This document shows positions 1 through 11,570 of a stretch of 64,000 bases of DNA, in pieces. This stretch comes from Stercorarius parasiticus. Taxonomy: Eukaryota; Chordata; Aves; Charadriiformes; Stercorariidae. The stretch lies in contig VWZL01000261.1 of NCBI GenBank assembly GCA_013396915.1, forward strand, positions 1 through 64,000, read 5' to 3'. The notes below the pieces were generated by a model that worked only from the letters and a program-made list of their open reading frames with translations, was not told the DNA's origin and did not search any database. How positions within the stretch are numbered: position 1 is the first letter of the stretch; each line of letters begins with the position of its first letter. A program made the position numbers and the translations under genes.

Positions 1-48
1 CCATTCTGTGACCATCTGCACAGATCAAGGGCACTCATCCTACCCTCA

Positions 49-876
49 ATGCAAAATGGTGGACACTTGTCTGAGAGCAAAAGCTGCAGCTCGAGCTGCA
101 CCATCTGCCCCAGCAATGGCCACTGCCTCCACCCAGATGGAGATGCTGAAGGGAGAGGCTGCAGTGCAGACCTCAGACTGCAGGAGGTGCCTAGACCTTT
201 CTCCTGGGGTAGGATAGTCAGCAGACCTGCCTGCAAAAGGTGTGTCCAGGCGGACGACTTCCTGCAGCAAGTGGCTGAGCTGCAGGAGGCGATGAGAAGG
301 CTGCATAACATCAGGGAGGCTGAGAAGTAGGTAGCTGGTTCCAAGTGCAGTTTGCAGTGGCCCACAGCCAGTCAAAAACTCCCACGCTGGCAGGGAACGG
401 GGCCCGTAATGTGGAAGAATGGAAGCTTGTGACTGCAAGGACAGCAGGAGGAAGGTACTTCTGAGTTGCCCTGTGCTGCTTACCGGGGGCTCGTATCAGG
501 AATGTCACCGAGAGACTACCAAACCTCGTACAGTCCTCTGATTATTATTTGCTGCTGTTGTTTCACGTGGGCACCAGTGATACTGCTGGGAGCAGGCTGA
601 GGAGTATCAAGAAGGATTACAGAGCCCTGGGAGCAGCGGTCGGGGACTCTGGAGCGCAAATGTTTCTTTCATCAATCCTCCTGGTCAAAGGAAAGGGGTT
701 TGAAAGGTCCAGTTGAATCTGGTGAATCAACTGGTGCCACAGCCAGGGGTTTGGTAAAGTAGATTCACTTTGAGAAACCACATCTACTGGGGACTGATGG
801 GATCTATCTGTCAGAAAAAGGGAAGAGCATCTTCCGTCAGAGGCTTGCAAAGCTTGTGAAGAGGGCTTTAAACTAG
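49..876 (+). pseudogene. CR1 ORF1 remnant (coiled coil plus esterase-like domain)
   Basis: In functional CR1 elements ORF1 encodes an RNA-binding, gag-like protein with an SGNH esterase-like domain. Frame 1 is open from 49 to 330 and has Cys pairs followed by a leucine-rich helix (ADDFLQQVAELQEAMRRLHN). Frame 3 then carries the esterase core: CCLPGARIRNVTERLP from 474 and HVGTSDTAG from 564, ending at a stop at 714-716. Frame 1 resumes from about 790 with TDGIYLSEKGKSIF and runs to RALN and a stop at 874-876, the usual ORF1 end. In the family the block after HVG reads GTND and the late block GVHLS. Here they are GTSD and GIYLS, so the conserved Asn and His of the esterase signature are both changed. 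With frameshifts and stops this cannot give a working protein. Confidence 0.8.
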
Positions 877-1039
877 AGCTGCTGGGGGAGGGGAACCTCA
901 GTCCAACTACTACCGGTATGATGCCAGTGCCAGTAATAGATGCCCAGAGCCTGGAGAAGGGTTGCAGGACAGCATGACAGCATCTGCAGCACAGCACAAA
1001 GGAATACCAGCCACTCCACCCAGTAAGTCAGTTTCATCA

Positions 1040-1655
1040 GGGGCCCAACTTAAATGCCTTTATGCAAACACATGCAGCATGGGGAATAAACAGGAGGAGT
1101 TAGAGACGTGTGCATGCCTGCAGGGCTATGATCTCATTGGCATCATGGAGACATGGTGGGATGGCTCTTATGACTGGAATGTTGGAATAGAAGGATACAG
1201 GCTTTTCAGGAAGGACAGGCAGGGGAGATGAGGAGGGGTTGTTGTCCTGTATATCAATGATGAGCTGGAGTGCATGGAGCTCTGCCTGGGGATGGATGAG
1301 GAGCCAACCGAGAGTTTATGGGTCAGGATTAAAAGGAGGGCAGGAACAGGTGATGTTACAGTGTGGGTCTGCTACAGGCCACCCGATGAGGAAGACTGAG
1401 CGGATGAGGCCCTCTATAGACAGATAGGAGCAGCCTCACATTCACAAGTCTCAGTCCTCATGGAAGACTTTAACCACCATGATGGGGTGGTTGGTGGGAC
1501 AACACAGCAGGGCATAAGCAATCTAGGAGGTTCCTAGAATGTGTCAATGATAACTTCCTTCTCCAAGTGACAGAGGAGCCAACAAAGAGAGGTGCCATGC
1601 TGGACCTTGTTCTCCAACAAGGAGGTGGGGAATGTGAAGCTCAAGGGCAGCTCTG
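1040..1655 (+). pseudogene. CR1 ORF2 endonuclease remnant (APE type)
   Basis: This is the N-terminal part of CR1 ORF2, an apurinic-type endonuclease that nicks target DNA to start reverse transcription. The frame starting at 962 reads LKCLYANTCSMGNKQEELET, then DLIGIMETWWD with the catalytic Glu kept, then YRLFRKDRQGR. It stops at 1229-1231, where Arg is expected (CGA to TGA). The same frame continues past the stop with LYINDELE, and WVCYRPPDEED follows in a shifted frame. LMEDFNHHD near 1458-1486 corresponds to the family's GDFNHPD block with Gly changed to Glu. The last conserved block of the domain (SDHE) is absent, because the sequence jumps to reverse transcriptase sequence near 1655. 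Confidence 0.8.
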
Positions 1656-2960
1656 AGGAACCTGAAGGTGCACAAGTCCATGGAACCTGATGAAATCTGT
1701 CCATGGGTTCTGAGGGAACTTGAGGATGAAGTTGCTAAGCTGCTTTCCATTATATTTGAGAAATTGTGGCAGTGTGATGGAGTTTCTGCTGACTGGAAAA
1801 AGGGAAACTTAACTCCCATTTTTAAAAAGGGAAAAAAGGAAGACCCAGGGAACTACAGGCCGGTCAGTCTCACCTCTGTGCCTGGCAAGATCATGGAGCA
1901 GATCCTCCTGGAAACTCTGCTAAGGCACATGGAAAATAAGGAGGTAATTGTTGACAACTAACATGGCTTCACTAGGGACAAATCATGCCTGACAAATTTG
2001 GTGGCCTTCTACGGTGGGGTTACAGCATTGGTGGATAAGGGGAGAGCAACTGACATAATCTACCAGGACTTGTGCAAGGCATTTGACACGGTCCTGCATG
2101 ATATCGTGGTCTCTAAATTGGAAAGACATGGATTTGACGGATGGACCACTCAGTGGATAAGGAACTTGCTGGATGGCTACACTCAAAGAGTGCAGTCAAT
2201 GATGTGATGTCTAAGTGGAGATCAGTGATGAGTGGTGTTCCTCAGGGGTCAGTACGGGGACTGGTGCTGTTTACATCTTTGTCAGCGACATGGACAGTGG
2301 GATTGAGTGCACACTCAGCAAGTTTGCCAACGACACCAAGCTGTGCGGAGTAGTTGACACGCTGGAGGGGAGGAATGCCATCCAGAGGGACCCGGACAAG
2401 CTTGAGAGGTGGGCCCGTGCAAACCTCATTAAGTTCAACCAGGCCAAGTGCAAGGCCCTGCATGTGGGTGAGGGCAAACCCAAGCACTGATATAGGCTGG
2501 GCGGAGAACAGAGAGCAGTCCTGAGGAGAAGGCTTCTCATCAATGTTGGTTGATGAGAAGCTCAACATGAGCCGTCAATGTGTGCTTGCAGCCCACAAAG
2601 CCAACCGCATCCTGGGCTGCATCAAAAGAAATGTGTCCAACAGGTCAAGGGAGGTGAATTTGCCCCTCTACTATGCTCTTGTGAGACCCCACCTGGAGTA
2701 CAGCACCCAGGTCTGAAGGCCCCAGCATAAGAAGGAAATGTACCTGTTGGTTTGAGTCCAGAGAAGGGCCACGACGATGATCAGAGGGGTGGAGCACCTC
2801 TCCTGTGAGGACAGGCTCAGAAAATTGGGGTTGTTCAGCCTAGGGAACAGAAGGCTCCAGGGAGACCTTATAGAAGCCTTCCAGTGCCTAAAGGGGTCCT
2901 ACAGTGTGTAGCGATAGGATGAGGGGTAAGAGTTTTAAATTGAAAGAGGGTAGATTTAAT
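1656..2960 (+). pseudogene. CR1 ORF2 reverse transcriptase remnant
   Basis: This is the reverse transcriptase and C-terminal part of CR1 ORF2. Visible blocks are [16 protein letters not shown] from about 1668, [19 protein letters not shown] near 1850, [11 protein letters not shown] near 2068 (motif A Asp kept), SGVPQGSVRGLVLF near 2231 and LERWARANLIKFNQAKCKAL near 2401. The catalytic box that should read FADD reads FAND at 2323-2334, so one metal-binding Asp is Asn. Frames break at 1959 (stop), about 2207 (frameshift) and 2488 (stop), and several stops lie between 2700 and 2960. The C-terminal part ([29 protein letters not shown]) is still easy to read. The enzyme is not functional. Confidence 0.88.
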
Positions 2961-3190
2961 TAGATACTAGGAAGAAATTCTTTACTGTGAGGGTGGTGAG
3001 GCAGTGGAACAGGTTTCCCGTGGAAGTTATGGATGCCCAGTCCCTGGAAGTGTTCAAGGACAGGCTGGATGGGACTTTGAGCAACCTGGTGGAAGATGGA
3101 AGGTGTCCCTGCCCATGGCAGGGGGTTAGAACTAGGTGATCTTTAAGTTCGCTTCCAACACTAACCATTCTGTCATTCTATGATTCTATG

Positions 3191-6100
3191 CATTGGCAGC
3201 TGCCTGACATATTACAGAAGTGGATGTTATGCTTGCTTCTCCATTCCTTCATCTATTGTGAAAAAAAATCTTAACAGGAGATTTCTATTATGAAGTTGGC
3301 AAGTCATTTAAACCAATTTTTTCAAACACAGCATGTGTGTGTTTCTCATTTTCTGGGTGCCTAACTTCTGGCTTATTTTGTCCTCAAGCCATTGAACACG
3401 TTGAGGATAGAGACTGAGACTAAGAACTTAATTCCATGTCCTCTGGGAAGCTTGTGTACGTAGCTGAAGACTGGTAGGTGCATTTGCCATAACCCCTGTA
3501 GCTCAGGTAATGTACTGTAGCTTTCTTCTCTAGCCGGATTTTCCTACGAAGCACTGTGAGAATTTGCCATCAGGGACTGAGGAACTCTCTTTATCTATAC
3601 ACAGCATTGACCAAATGGGCTTTTATATCAGTAGCCTAAGGTGCCTGCACCATAACTGCGAACTCCACGAGCAGCACACTCTGCCAGTTGGCCTAACTTG
3701 CTTGAATTCAACTTCAAGCACCTGTTTTTCATCCATGAGTTTTGGTCAAGTAAGGCAAAGAGAAACAGAGCTGCTCCTTTGATTATTCCTGACAGTGACT
3801 GATCTTTATGTGTAGTCTAAACTCTCCTTGAAGCACTTCAGCAAATGAAGAAACATGCTGGATGCTTCCAAAAAAGGTACTGCAGCACTCATTAGAGCTA
3901 TACCCAGCTTTTCCTTATCTTTGGAGAGAAGAGAAAGAAACCTGACAGTTCATTTTAGTGTGAGCAGATGCGGGAGAAAATAATTATTCTGATTCAAGCA
4001 ATGGAGATGGCTTCTCTTTGAGACTGAAGGGGAGCTTTAAGCCTGTTTGTGCTATATGGCTGGAGGTGTTCTGTCTTCACTTGACTTAAAGACACAAAAT
4101 AGGTGGACCCTGCTCTAAGCTGGCTTTGCCCAGGCTGAGTCTGATTTCACCCCTAATTTTGTAGCCCCAGATTATATTCACAAAACATATACTCCACACA
4201 GTTGCTTGCTGTTAATGCTAAGTAAACACCCCAAAATATTAATTTAGTATTTCAACACTGTACAGAAGTTTCTCATGTAAGTGAAATTAAATGTGAACTA
4301 AGCATAGGTGTCTAGGAATGATATGAAATATTTGCCACAGACATGATTAAACTGCTCTGGCCAGCTTTTCAGCCACCTAGTCAAATACACTTTAGCAAGG
4401 GGGCAAGTACCATCAGCTTCCCCAGTCAGTTAATATTCCTGTGGTTAATTCCTCTGCATCCCCAGCACTGAGCAGCTTTGTGTAGCACAGTGAATGTGCC
4501 TTCTATAATCTTTGATACTGCCAGTGATAAGCTGGGGTTTATTTGCATGGTCTTTCACTTGAGATTCTGTTCATAACCAGCAGCTGGGTGCTTTTCTGTG
4601 TATCATATTATCGCTCCAGGCTGTTCAGAGGCCAATATTTCAACACCATAAATGCTGATCCCACTCTAGTCTTTCCCTTATGAGCAGCTGAAGTGTCTCT
4701 TTTGCTGTTAGTGAAACATAATCTGAGCTATTGGTTTTGATCATCCTATTAGCAGAGGCAGCTGGTACACAGAGAACTCCCATGTTAACTAACTGGGAAG
4801 TTAAAGTCAACAGCAAGTTTGCTTAAATTGGGAAGAGAAGTGGAGTCAAGATACAAGATTGCTTTTGATGTTTTTTTTCCCTTTGAATTAATGTGGAACA
4901 TATAGGAAAAAAGCAATGAGGGAAAAGTTTATTTTGTCAAGGGGTGGGGGTGGGGGAGCAATCCTGACTCTGCTATACTACGACCTCCCAGTTGAGCTCA
5001 ATGGTGCTGCTGTTATTAGCACCAAGCCCTTTTCTTGCCTTCTTGGCCGTAACATGGAAGTGAGACTGGACCTGGTCTCTGATGTTTGATGTTCTGCATT
5101 CTGGCCACGTATTTCTCTGATACCCCAAAGGACAGCAAATCCTTCAGTGGGCTCTTGGCAAAACCCCTGGGCTGAGTGTGAGTGTGGATGTGCTGCAGCC
5201 CTGCCCTGGGACTGAGAGTGGACCTGGGGTGGGTAGGACTGGGCACTGTGCCTGTCTGTTGCTGACTCACTATCAGGAAAGTGTTCATTTGGTGACAAAG
5301 GCCTACCATCACAGATACAGGAGATATGAGCTACCTTTTATGTTGGCTGTGGGGGATAACTTACTACAAGTTAGTGATGTCTTTTGAGATCTTCTGAGGA
5401 AGGACGCAGCGCATACAAAAAATGTATGTCCTATCAGAAACCAAACTGTTTGGCACCTAGGCCGGTGCTGCATCATGCTCATGACTCTGGCTTATTTGTC
5501 TATTACTGCTTTTAAGAATCACCTTGTAGGTTCAAAGATAGGTGTTGAAGGTACTATTGAGCCACTTTCTGCAGTTCTGTCAAAAATATGGGAGCTTGAA
5601 GGTTCATCACACTGGGGAAGCAAAAGGGCACTAAATATTTAATACCAGAAAGTTAAATATTATCATAAAAGTAATTTAATATAAATGGCTTTCAGCAAAT
5701 CCTCATCCATATTTCATGACTGAAATGGGTGGCTGGTTTCTAATGTTTGCATGCAATTAATTTTAATGGGTGCAGCACATTACTTCCAATCTTTTGTTCC
5801 TCAGAGACCCTGGCCCTATCAAGAAAAGCAAATAGCAGGACATCAAATGTCAGTGACACAGAGGGTGATGCAGTGCCCTGTGTGTAGATCTGGAAATGAC
5901 AAGTTAATAGGCTATTGATAGTTCCTCAAGTGTATCGAGGTAATTATTCTATGTATCTGGGGGTAGATGAGGAATGGCAGGAACTCCATAAGGTAAAGAT
6001 ATCTGAAAATATGAATATACGTTAGAGAGATATAAAACTTCCACTTTTCATGTCTTCGTAAGGTGTGATCTGAAGTTCATTTAAATAGGTGGCAGTCTTC

Positions 6101-7830
6101 CCACTGATTTTACAGGGTTTAGAAGAAGTCTTCAGTCAACTTTATGTATGTACCAGGGATATCATAACCAGCTTTGCTTGGGTGAGGCCAAAGAAAATGT
6201 CTCTGGTCGTCCAAACTCATTCATGCTCACTAAGATCTCCTGCGAAGGAGCTGCAAGAGGAAGCAGACTGTGTATATTGTGAATGCTTTAAGATGTGGAG
6301 TTTGGTGGATTTTCTCAAATGTCCCTCCAGATTGTGTGGAGAAAAAGATGTGTAAGGTGCCTCATGACCTTTGAAATAGTAGCAGAGATTTTTAAAGCTA
6401 ACCAAATGTGTCTCAGACCATTAAACTCTACAGAGAAAAAGTCTGGCATATTTGATTCTGGAAGAAATTTCTGAAATGGTAAAAGGGGAAAAGAATAGGT
6501 GGTGCAAAACACATTCTAACACTAAAACTGACTTCATTGAGGGCTTCTGGGGATGAAAGTCTCCAGCTTTAATTAGCATCAAGCTTAACTGTCTTCTATT
6601 TCAACCCAGAATATTAATTAGTGATGCCCTTGGGGTAATCAACCCTTGTGAAAAATGAACTGATTAGTAGATTGACCTTGACAGTTCCTAGGGAAAAAGA
6701 TGAAAATACAGACTGTTCAACTATGCTGCACTGTAAGCTTAACTTAGTGTAATCAAGTGTACCGGGAAGTCCAAAGGAAGAAAGAGGAAAACTTAATGAG
6801 GAGGTTAGTTATAAAGGGTGTCATTCATTTTTCCACTTAAAAATGCTAATTTTTTTTGCATTCATGCTATGAATGGAAGTTTAGGGGCTGAATATCTGAA
6901 GTTGTTCAGTACTTACATACCCATTTTATTTCACCAACACTCATCGTCTGTTATCTGAGCTGTGACAACTTGCACTTAGATTATTTAGAAATATTTTCAG
7001 AAGAATCCTCCTGTAATTGTATGAAGCTCACAAAATGAAACTCATGTCAATTATCTCAAGTTTACTTTTTGCTGCTTACCAACAGGCAGCTGATGTTTTC
7101 AGGAAATGGAAGAGTTTTTGAAACAAATGGAAAGAGACCTAGTGAATACATCATCAGATTTGAAATCAGGAAATTCTGCCCCTAGCATCCTCACACTTGA
7201 TGACTTTGCTATGTATTCTTTGCTGGGTTCTTCTTCTACTTTTGTCATTAGTTGTGCAATCCTGGACAAATGAAATGTGTCTGCTGGCCATTTCTAAGTA
7301 TGAATGAGGAATAAAAATTTCCATTGTCTGAGATGATCTGACCTTGTAATCTGTTCATCTGAGATGAGAATGAAAAGAAAAACTTTTAAAAAATTCCATC
7401 CCTTCATAAGCTTTTGTATTAAGCTTTGCTGCTTCTCCTTCCTACAGCCTCTTTCTTATCAAATGATTTACCCTTGAATAATTGCATTATGGCATTTTCT
7501 ACTTGTTCTCCAAGTACATCTTATAACAAGTAGCAGCTCCTCTGTCTTTCCTGTGCCGTTCATACCTCCTGAAGCCCCAGCTAAGAATTCCACTGCATGA
7601 TCACATGACCTGAAGTTGCCATTCAAATATGCTTTTCAGTTTTGATTTCCCAAAAGTCATCAGAAGAAGTGAAAGAGTCATTATGGTGAAACCGTAGCTT
7701 TGTATTTCAAAGCACAGCTGATGCTAGATAAGCTGCAAAAAGTACTTTAGGCAATGAAAGAATCTCAATCTTACGCTGAAAAATAGAAAAGATAAGTAAT
7801 GATGTGCTCTTGGCACACTGGTGGTCTGGA
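3191..7830. other. AT-rich single-copy DNA, no gene seen
   Basis: I recognise no exon, RNA gene or transposon here. Open frames are all under about 110 codons and resemble nothing known. A G-rich run at 4941-4956 has three G blocks. A TTTGCAT word lies near 4541 in a stretch that looks moderately word-rich (TTTGATA, AATTAAT), but this is too weak to call an element. Confidence 0.5.
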
Positions 7831-7850
7831 TTTTTTTATTATTATTATTG
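7831..7850. repeat. T tract and (ATT)n short microsatellite
   Basis: A run of seven T is followed by four to five ATT units. It is a plain simple repeat. Confidence 0.8.
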
Positions 7851-10800
7851 TGGGGTAAAAATCAGATAACATCATGATGTGCATTCCCTAATAGAAATTT
7901 CTAATATAGGACATATAGTTACACTGAAGAGTAGATAAGATAACTGTAAACTCTGTAAAGCTCATCTTATGCCTAAGAACAAGTCAAACAAAAGGCATCT
8001 ATATATAGTACTTTGAGAAAATTTGATGCTAATTGAAGGTGCTAGCTGTTTTGATATCCCTGAAGACTCAGATTCTCAGTTTATCAGTGTTGGTACAGTG
8101 GAGCTTGAAGCAGTCAGAGGAAGTAGCCTGCCAGGGTGCCTAGAAGAGCCCCTGCTAAAGGAGAGCGGCTGTTCATGCCATATGGCCCCTTCAGAAGCAG
8201 AAATCTCCAATGTAACTGCCAGCAAGGGAATTGGCTAGTTGTTTTGATGATTCAATGCGAACATCATATATGTTCAGAGCAAGGCTTATTGGCAGCAACA
8301 ACAGGAACATCTGGTGCTGGATGAGCCAGAAGCACACCAAGTCAAACTTCTGATAAGACTACACGATGGTCAGACTGTGTTTAGCACGAAGAATCTGGAA
8401 TAGTTTTAAACAGATGCAGGAACCAAAAGGTAAGGCGAGCAAGAGGGGCAGTGGGATAGGCCATGTACCATATTGCATACTTTGCAATGGCAAAGAGCCC
8501 TGGAAAACAGGCAGGCTACCACTGCTGGAGCTGGGCTGGAGCTGGTGGCTCCTACTATTGAGGGTAATAAAGGGTGACTCCTCACCAACAGCCTGTGCCT
8601 CCATCACCTTAGAGACAAAATCCTAGTCCTAGTTGGCACTCTCCAAAGTGCATTTTGTTCTAGCTCTTTATGGCCCTATTTTCTTCATTTCTGAGAGTGC
8701 AAATTTTAAGGTTTTTTGTTTCCCCTTCCCCCCCCTGCCCCTTAAGTTTGCTGCATCAGAAAGAGTGATCCTATTGTAGCAAGGATTGCCTGGGTAAAGT
8801 GTAAATTAACCTAAATGGAGACCTGTGTTGCCATAGCTAAACTATTTTTGGTACCTAAGGTAGCTTTTTTAAAGCCAGCTCAGGTTTCTTTATGCTACGC
8901 TGAATTCTGCAAACTAAAAATATCCCTGCCATGTAATTAAAACTAGATTCAGCGTATCAAAATATATCGAACATTCTGGAATGGTGATTTTAGTCCTCTG
9001 TACCACTGAATGTCTGCCAAATTTAAACTTAATGGTAGTCTATTCCATTGTATAGTGTTAGTAAGTTAGAAATAATCTAAATAAGCTGTTTGAGAGGCTG
9101 TAATTAACATTATAGACTGCATTTTGAATTTTCTTTGCTTCTCAATGTTATACATCTTCCTACTTGCAAGTGTTTTTGGAGAGAAGCTGCATTTTTTTGT
9201 GTGACATGAATATAGGGATTCCAAAACCATTGGAATACCTCACGGAAGTGCTGAGGGACTATTGGCATTAAAACAAATACAACACTTTTAGACAGAGCCA
9301 TCCGGACTGCTGAAGCTGACAGCACTCTGGGAGAGATGTGGTGCCTGGAGCACTGGAGGCTGTTGTGAAGAGATTAGGAGAGCAGTGGGGGTGGCTGTGG
9401 ACTAAAAAGACAAATTGTGGGGGAGCACAGTTCCGCTCATTGATTGACTTGTGTGTGCCCAAGTAAAATTTAAGGAAGGAATGCTTAGGGACTGAAGAGA
9501 AATGAGAAAGTATTTAATTCTAGCTAGTATTACTGTGTTTCCTTGTTTCAACTGGCATTTTACGATTTATTAATTCAGAAATAAATTTGTGTTTTGCTAA
9601 ATATTCTGTAGGAAGTAAGGTGGAAGCCCAAATGATTTTCTCATGAAGTGCTGTTTCCTTTAATTTCTTCATGACAAATGTCCAGATTACTACATATTAT
9701 GGCGGTTGTTCAGTGCTAGTTAAAGTAAATCCATCTGTTACAAGAACGCTGACAAGCATTTACATTTACAATACATTTATAAAATTTGGACTTTGGTCTG
9801 AGAAGCAATGAAGATCAGAGGGCCTAGGAGATTCCCCTGGACCCAGGGGCTGTAACAGGTCCCCAGGAGCAGTCTGGGCTCAGTGGTGGGGCAGCAGTGG
9901 GTGCTCAGTGCCATCCTGCAGTTAGTCTGTTCCTGGTGGAGTCAGAGACTGCAGGCTCTTCCTCTGTGCATCAGCAGTTCTTCCTGTGCACCTAGGGCAG
10001 GATTATAATTTCATTATTTCCCTATTCCTTACAGTTGCATGGTCTGGAACTGTCTTTCATTCTGTTACTCCTAAAACCGATCATTACTTTTAGGGTACAG
10101 GACTTCTCTGACCCTCTGCCTGGACTGGTCTTTCTAAAATTTCCTCCTCATTTAAAGCTTTGACCCATAGGATCTCAATTTCCTCCAAGTTTTGTTTTGG
10201 TTTGGTTTGGTATGTTTTTTTTCCCTGGGGAAAGTAGGAGGTAGGGAGAAAAAACATTACCTAGATCAGAAGCGTTTCAGGGTTGGAAATTTTTCAAGTT
10301 AGTGCTGGTATTTCATTTATGATAGATGTATTAGGGAAAATTCTGAGCCAGCAGTTTCAAACTGTGAGGTAAAGGAGCCCTAATATGCTGCAAGGCTCCC
10401 TGGCTTTAAAACAGCATTTTGGACAACATGGGCAGGCAGGCTGGCTGCTTCTGTGCTATCTCCTGATAGGTTAACAATTAGTTAAACGGTGCTGCTAATT
10501 ACAATGTTCATTAAGCAATCCCAGGTGGCAGGTTTACCCTTCCTATCCATATCACCGAAACATTCTGAATAGGATTTCATGCACAAGTGGAGGTAACGGC
10601 ACTTTCTGCCTCTCTTGCACACAGACGTAGCATGGTAGCATAAGCGATATTCAGCCTCCCATGTCATGTACTTCAGCTCCATCTGGGATTACTTCCTGGC
10701 CTCATTTCAAAGAGAAGAAGAACCGCCTTGCTCTGTTACAGAAATGCTACTCTATTTTGGTTATTAATTTCTACACACTTTGCCCAGTAGAATAAAGATG

Positions 10801-11261
10801 TTTAGTTTCGTGAGGATGATACTATTAATAATGCATGGGATGTATAAAGAAACAGTGATTTACATTGCCCAAGTACTGTACAAACAGTAATTCATAATAA
10901 TTTGTACAGCCATAATGTCAGAAATAAAACCCAGGAAGGATGCATTAGGCTCCATGTAATCAGTCCTTTCCATTCTGCTTTCTGGGTGGCTGTAACTACT
11001 GGTTCAAAGCGAATCACCTGAGTAGTTTCAGGTTGTTGCAGGGATGCCCCACTGACTCCTGCTCCTCAAGACACCAATTAATATTTCTGGAGTTCTGGGA
11101 TTCTAGTACACTATTTTTTCATCTTCTCCCCAAGAAAGACAAATACATCAGGCTTTTCATCCAAGACTCTGCTTTGTGCGCCTCTACCTAATTGATTCAA
11201 TATCTTTGTTCATATATCAGATGAAAATCCCCTGCTTTTTCTATGCTTTTATCTCTTCAGC
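7851..11261. other. Single-copy DNA, no gene seen
   Basis: No recognisable gene or transposon. A C-rich tract lies at 8722-8742. A more GC-rich patch at 9815-9970 includes a perfect 7-bp inverted repeat (CCCCTGG, two bases, CCAGGGG) at 9834-9849. A GGTTT-like run is at 10190-10210. Open frames are short. Confidence 0.5.
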
Positions 11262-11332
11262 TCTTTTTTTTTTGTTTGTTTTTTTTTTTTTTTTGTTTTC
11301 TTTTTTGTTTTCTTTGTTCCTTCTCTCTTCTG
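11262..11332. repeat. T-rich low-complexity tract
   Basis: About 70 bases, almost all T with scattered G and C. It sits just upstream of the MIR-like relic that begins near 11345. It is not an oriented poly(A) tail of any recognisable element. Confidence 0.85.
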
Positions 11333-11344
11333 CTTTAACTTCAA

Positions 11345-11570
11345 GGCAATGCAATATACTGTTTAGAAGCACTGGCTGTATCAGGTAACATGGATTGTGT
11401 TTCTGACTGAGTTATTTTGGAGTGAAAGGAATAAGGCATCCTTGCCTCAGTTTCCCAGTCCATGCAAAGCTGCAACGGTCAGGCAAAAGACACTGTTCAT
11501 GTAGAGTAGCATTATCCACTCATACAGCTCTTCTATAGGGCTCCATAAATATTTGATTGACTTGCTTCTG
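11345..11570 (+). mobile_element. MIR/CORE-SINE-like relic, sense orientation
   Basis: The start resembles the tRNA-derived head of MIR: a TATACTGTTTAGAAGCACTG word near 11353, where the family has TATAGTGGTTAAGAGCAC. The core follows in the right order, with CATCCTTG then GCCTCAGTTTCCCAG at 11444-11458, the most diagnostic MIR word. GGCTCCATAAATATTTG at 11539-11555 resembles the family's GCGCTCAATAAATGTTG tail. The stretch between core and tail is heavily diverged. The comparison uses the family consensus as I know it; no alignment was run. Confidence 0.5.

Larger units (their letters stand above)
1..3190 (+). mobile_element. CR1 LINE retrotransposon, long decayed copy
   Basis: This is a non-LTR retrotransposon of the CR1 family. 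In order it holds an ORF1 remnant, an endonuclease remnant, a reverse transcriptase remnant and a 3' UTR. The 3' end is typical of CR1: a GGGGGTTAGAACTAGGTGAT-like word near 3121-3140, then octamer repeats of the ATTCTATG kind ending at 3190. The 5' end is not visible, because ORF1 is already under way at the window start. Several stop codons and frameshifts break both reading frames, and part of ORF2 between the endonuclease and reverse transcriptase is missing near 1655. The copy is therefore dead. It is unusually long, since most bird CR1 copies are short 3' fragments. Confidence 0.93.

Noticed and set aside
4941..4956. G-quadruplex
   Set aside because: Only three G blocks of four or five bases are present; a standard four-block quadruplex does not fit.
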